From: an uncultured beta proteobacterium
Lineage (GTDB): Bacteria > Pseudomonadota > Gammaproteobacteria > Burkholderiales > Burkholderiaceae_C
Length of the DNA: 6,062 nt
Assembly (NCBI GenBank): GCA_903859265.1
Contig: CAIOLZ010000379.1
Span: 1 to 6,062, forward strand
Reading direction: 5' to 3'
Below, in pieces: positions 5,239-6,062 of this stretch; position 1 is the stretch's first letter; every line of letters begins with the position of its first letter. The position numbers and the translations under genes are program-made. The notes beneath the pieces were generated by a model. That model searched no databases. It saw only the letters and a list, made by a program, of their open reading frames with translations, and was not told the DNA's origin.

Positions 5239-6062
5239 TCAGGCGGTGATGATCCAGCCTTCCAGGGGATCCATGTCGGGGGCAAGCCCGTAAAGCGCAT
5301 GGCCATCGTGTCTTTGGGTCTGCGCCCATGCGGCCTGCATCAAACACAGGACGGCATCCAGTGCGTCACCTGACGCATCGGCAATCACCGCGTCGCGTTG
5401 CGCATGGCTCAACTTCAATCGCAATGCCAGGCGTGTCTGCCCCAACTCCAGCGCGGTGACCAAGTCTTTGCGTGCAATCAGACGATCGGCCGTTTGACGG
5501 GCCAGGTCATCGCTTTTGTAACTGCGCACGCCCAACACCTCGCGGGCCAGCAATCCGGGATATGCCTCGAGTGCCACACGCGCGGCCTTCGCATCTGCCG
5601 GTTGCAGTCCCGGAAAATGAACACCGGCGGCAAGCATGCGCGGCACACCTGCGTGCAGCATGAAAGCCACCGGCGGATTGACCCACTTCATGGAAGGACT
5701 GGACCGGGCGGGCCGGTCGGTTGCGCGGTGCGCAAACTTGCCTCCCGCCGGACGGGCGGCGCAAAACGCCTTGAATGCCAACCGGATTTCTGCACGACTC
5801 AGGCCCGCAAAGTGCCGCATGCAAGACTCCCAGTCGGTAGGCCAGCCCAATGCCAACACCAGTTCACGCGGCAAACCGAACGGCAGGTCAAATGCACCCA
5901 GCCAAGGGCCAAAGTCCGTCAGAAACTGGGAGAAAGCCTCCAGAGAATCCAGCCTTTGCAGGCGGTCGAGCACAACGCGCCCCTGGTCACACATCCCCCA
6001 GGCCAGAACGATGGATTTGCGACGCGTCGGGCTGCTGGAAAAGTCGCAGCCCACCAAAGGCA
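5239..6062 (-). CDS. DUF429 family protein, start at or just beyond the right edge
   Basis: About 272 residues are visible from the TTG at 6057. The N-terminal GCDFSSSPTRRKS, the internal HRATDRPAR segment and the C-terminal LEGWI are what I recall of DUF429 proteins, whose predicted fold is RNase H-like; no function is established. No signal peptide or membrane segment is seen. The start is open. GTG at 6054 and TTG at 6057 are possible, but the frame stays open to the edge, and the two minus-strand bases at 6062-6061 are TG. If the next base outside gives ATG, the protein would begin M-P-L-V-G-C-D. The gene is convergent with the ATPase gene, with 15 bp between stop codons, so it is not part of that operon. 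Codon use looks like that of its neighbours. Confidence 0.8.
   Translation of the reverse strand, partial: PLVGCDFSSSPTRRKSIVLAWGMCDQGRVVLDRLQRLDSLEAFSQFLTDFGPWLGAFDLPFGLPRELVLALGWPTDWESCMRHFAGLSRAEIRLAFKAFCAARPAGGKFAHRATDRPARSSPSMKWVNPPVAFMLHAGVPRMLAAGVHFPGLQPADAKAARVALEAYPGLLAREVLGVRSYKSDDLARQTADRLIARKDLVTALELGQTRLALRLKLSHAQRDAVIADASGDALDAVLCLMQAAWAQTQRHDGHALYGLAPDMDPLEGWIITA

Overview
The window looks like a chromosomal housekeeping segment of a GC-rich betaproteobacterium, probably Burkholderiales and most like Comamonadaceae. This rests on protein similarity recalled from memory (GpmA, an S41A protease, a MoeB/ThiF protein, a YibN-type rhodanese) and on the gene order rhodanese <- | -> gpmA - S41 protease - moeB-like. 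No search was run. I see no rRNA, tRNA, CRISPR array, insertion sequence or phage gene.

Layout. (1) Positions 1-367, minus strand: 5' part of a membrane-anchored rhodanese-like gene whose 3' end lies outside the window. (2) 368-481: divergent intergenic region with a perfect 14-bp palindrome, a second inverted repeat and a GGCGCGCC site. (3) 482-3490, plus strand: gpmA (phosphoglycerate mutase), a C-terminal processing protease (S41A), and a MoeB/ThiF-type adenylyltransferase starting 6 nt after the protease stop. (4) 3491-3604: AT-richer gap with promoter-like sequence. (5) 3605-5223: a cytoplasmic diguanylate cyclase (GGEEF, intact I-site) whose stop overlaps by one base the start of an FlhG/FleN-like MinD/ParA ATPase. 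(6) 5239 to the right edge, minus strand: a DUF429 protein convergent with the ATPase gene.

How the genes may work together. GpmA serves glycolysis and gluconeogenesis. The protease acts in the cell envelope. The MoeB-like protein would adenylate a small sulfur carrier for molybdopterin or thiamine synthesis, although no carrier gene is visible here. These three look co-directional rather than functionally linked. The diguanylate cyclase and the FlhG-like ATPase are translationally coupled and are the best candidate for a less-described functional unit: a c-di-GMP synthase paired with a polar or flagellar-type P-loop ATPase, with no flagellar gene in view. No clearly novel system is established. 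The most useful leads are this pair, the symmetric divergent promoter region, and the start-site evidence for the cyclase.
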